A DNA stretch of 64,000 nt from Pinguiococcus pyrenoidosus (taxonomy: Eukaryota; Sar; Pinguiophyceae; Pinguiochrysidales; Pinguiochrysidaceae): assembly GCA_019677205.1 (NCBI GenBank), contig JAAMXY010000262.1, forward strand, positions 159,817 to 223,816, written 5' to 3'. Below, in pieces: positions 62,026 to 64,000 of this stretch. Every line of letters starts with the position of its first letter. The stretch's first letter is position 1. The notes beneath the pieces were generated by a model. That model did not search any database, was not told where the DNA came from, and saw only the letters and a list, made by a program, of their open reading frames with translations. A program made the translations under genes and the position numbers.

Positions 62026-63833
62026 TTACTGCGGCCTGTGTGCCAGCTCCTTCAGCATCAACGCCACAGCGTCATAGAAGGGGGGCACGGTGGAGACGAG
62101 AAGCTGCTCATCAGGGCTATGAGCGCCGGTGATGGTGGGGCCGAGGCTGACCATGTCGAGGCCGGGCTTCTTGTCGCCGAGCAGGCCGCATTCCAGGCCT
62201 GCGTGAATGGCGATGACCTCGGGATCCTTTTGCAGCAGCTGGTTGAACGCGCGCTTGGCGACCCCGAGCACGGGGGAAGCCATGTTTGGGTTCCAGCCAG
62301 GATACGCATCCTCCCGCTCAATGCGACCACCTGCAAGCCTCGTCACCGCTTCGAGCCGGTCACGCGCCGCTTCGAGCGCCTGGGGAACGTTCGACCTGGT
62401 GCTAGTCAAAAGCGACGCCGTGTCCCCCGACTTGGGCAGGCGGATGACCGCTACGTTGTTCGACGTCTCGACGAGATCCTTCATTGCCGCGCTCATCTTG
62501 ATGACTCCGTGTGGAAGCGCGAGCACCGCGTGGTACAACTTCGCGGCAGACAAGGCTGTGAGCACCTCGAAGTTGTCGGTGGCGGAATCGGCGTCGAGCA
62601 GCTCGAACTTCATCTTGGTCTCCAGCAGACCGTACTCCGCCTGAGCGGCCGCCTGGGCGTGCTCGAGTGCGGCAAGGACGGCGTCAACCTTGCCTTCCGG
62701 GACGCAGATGGTTCCGATGGCCTCGCGACAGATGGCGTTGTGCTTGTCTCCCGCATTGAGCTCCGCGAGTCGCACCTCGGGCACAGCGCTCACAATCTGC
62801 TTCAGGCAGGAGCACGCCATCATGATCGCATTTCCGCGCCCCTCGTGGATGTTCACTCCGCTGTGGCCGCCAACTAGTCCACTGATCTGCGACGAGGTTG
62901 GTGAGACCCTTCCACCGGACTCGGCATCTTCCGCCAGAAGCAAGGCGAGCTTCGGTACCTTCAGCGTCTTCGGCACAAGCCCTGGTGCCACTGGCTCACG
63001 GGTGAGGCCACCGAAGTAGAGTTTCGAGTCGCCGCCGCCCGCGCAGCCAACATACACGGAGCCGAACTCTTCCGTATCGAGGTTGATCAAGGTGTCGCCG
63101 GTGATCATCGACGCATCGAAGTCTATTGCTCCCGTCATGCCCGTCTCCTCGTCGATGGTGAAGAGGCACTCCAGCGGCGGCAGCGTGGCGGTGTCGTCCA
63201 TGAGGAGCGCCCTAGCCAGAGGCCATCCACGTCAGCAGCCGGAACGTCAACATGGCTCATATCGCCTCTTTCAACCGCCGAACGTCCACCCACAGCTCCG
63301 CAACTCTCCAGCGCCCAACGCCATGCCTTCCCCAACTCCCACGACACCCCCACTTACAGTATGGTGGCGCATCCGATGCCGTTGTCCGCGCCCAGCGTCG
63401 TGCCGTCGGCCGTGAGCCACTCGGACGCCATCATGAGGCGGATGGGGTCGGCGTCGAAGTCAAAAACCGTGTCTGAATTCTTCTCGCACACCATGTCCAC
63501 GTGTCCCTGGAGGACCACGGGCTTCGCATTCTCGCCACCGTTCCGCCCCGGCGCCAAAATTACCAAGTTGCCCACGGCGTCCTCCTTGGTGGCGAGGCCC
63601 CGCTCCTTCGCGAACGACTTGAGGAACTCCAGCACGCGCTCCTCCTTCTTCGAGGGCCTAGGAATGCTCGCAATGGCCGCGAAGCTTCGCCAGAGGTTCG
63701 CGGGCTCCAGACCGTCGACGGCCGCCAGATTCTGCGGCGTTGCCACCTGCAGAAACTCTTAGAAAACGCGCGTTCCCGGCGGAGTTTCCCGCGATTTTTC
63801 GCGCACCTTCTCGATCGCAGTCAGTCCGCTCAT
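62026..63833 (-). CDS. pepD: Aminoacyl-histidine dipeptidase (PepD, M20 family)
   Basis: Exons 63807-63833, 63358-63746 and 62026-63211 make 533 residues. Exon 1 is only nine codons (MSGLTAIEK), supported by a GTGCGC donor and CTGCAG acceptor; the following exon has no ATG at its start. M20 metal ligands are visible: VVLQGHVDMV (His, Asp), TTLGADNGIG (bridging Asp), TIDEETGMTG (catalytic Glu and ligand Glu), LINLDTEE (Asp) and GAHSPDE (His). The lid region GLVGGHSGVNIHEGRGNA is also conserved. The match to bacterial PepD is close along the whole length. The enzyme hydrolyses Xaa-His and other dipeptides with two zinc ions, probably in the cytosol. PepD is common in bacteria and patchy in eukaryotes; the introns show that this copy is nuclear. 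Confidence 0.93.
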
Positions 63834-64000
63834 GACGCTGAACGCAGACGCTCCCACCAGATGGCTCAAAAACGCCGCAGCGAGCGCGCGTGACCGGAGC
63901 ATGGACGACCCAGCAGCGCCTCCAAGATCAAGTCCGCGCTAGGCCTGTGGGTTTTTCTGATCACCGTATTCGCCATTGGCCAGAGCGCTAAGCCGTATTT
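63834..64000 (+). other. Possible gene cut by the window end
   Basis: From about 63917 a plus-strand frame reads SKIKSALGLWVFLITVFAIG up to the window edge, an apparent transmembrane helix. No ATG precedes it in frame within the window (a TGA lies upstream), so it would have to be an internal exon, or chance. It would form another head-to-head pair with pepD. Confidence 0.25.

Noticed and set aside
1-64000. tRNA, rRNA or transposase genes
   Set aside because: I looked for tRNA T-loop signatures, rRNA blocks, reverse transcriptase and transposase motifs on both strands and saw none I could support; a tRNAscan-SE or RepeatMasker run would be needed to exclude them.

Overview
This is nuclear DNA from a eukaryote, most likely a photosynthetic protist whose plastid came from a red alga by secondary endosymbiosis. 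A stramenopile is my best guess, from inference rather than a database search. Four things support this. Most genes are split by short GT-AG introns (about 35-250 nt) that restore reading frames exactly. Two proteins begin with a signal peptide followed by a Phe-containing cleavage motif (CSAF-QKP at 23368 and PSAAF-VAP at 46695), the bipartite plastid presequence of stramenopile and cryptophyte algae. A basal-body protein (CCDC61/VFL3 family) implies a flagellated stage. A DUF4116 repeat protein and an in-frame UGA (probable selenocysteine) gene also fit marine algae. Coding DNA is GC-rich; a few intergenic spacers are AT-rich.

Layout. 0.3-2.6 kb: F-box/LRR protein (+). 3.8-5.2 kb: signal-peptide protein made of mini-exons (+). 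5.6-7.3 kb: PRMT3-type arginine methyltransferase (+). 7.5-9.7 kb: mitochondrial trifunctional enzyme alpha subunit (-). 11.0-15.2 kb: 1313-residue protein kinase (+). 15.6-16.3 kb: VAMP7-like R-SNARE (-). 17.3-18.2 kb: DUF4116 protein (-). 19.4-20.3 kb: FAM173-like methyltransferase (+). 20.8-22.8 kb: MFS transporter (-). 23.4-24.8 kb: plastid-targeted membrane protein (+). 25.3-26.9 kb: FkbM-type methyltransferase (+). 27.1-30.9 kb: LRR/coiled-coil protein (-). 31.5-37.9 kb: 2013-residue CW zinc-finger protein (+). 38.4-39.0 kb: TAF12 (-). 39.6-41.2 kb: membrane PDI (+). 41.4-43.6 kb: CCDC61 (-). 44.1-45.1 kb: prolyl 4-hydroxylase-like protein (+). 45.5-46.7 kb: plastid protein with two SnoaL-like domains (-). 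47.0-53.1 kb: SAC3/GANP mRNA-export factor with FG repeats (-). 53.4-55.5 kb: SGNH-hydrolase-like secretory protein (+). 55.9-56.5 kb: thioredoxin-fold peroxiredoxin-like selenoprotein candidate with a candidate SECIS element 3' of it (-). 57.3-61.8 kb: 1503-residue LRR protein (+). 62.0-63.8 kb: PepD-type M20 dipeptidase (-). 63.9-64.0 kb: a possible cut-off gene (+).

There are no operons. Genes are dense and strikingly alternating in strand: eight head-to-head pairs are separated by short divergent spacers, and the convergent spacers between them mostly hold simple repeats. The products belong to unrelated housekeeping, trafficking, gene-expression, plastid and flagellar functions. The most unusual item is the UGA-containing gene at 56.4 kb: conserved-looking sequence continues in frame on both sides of a UGA placed exactly where the family carries its catalytic Cys (UxxC).
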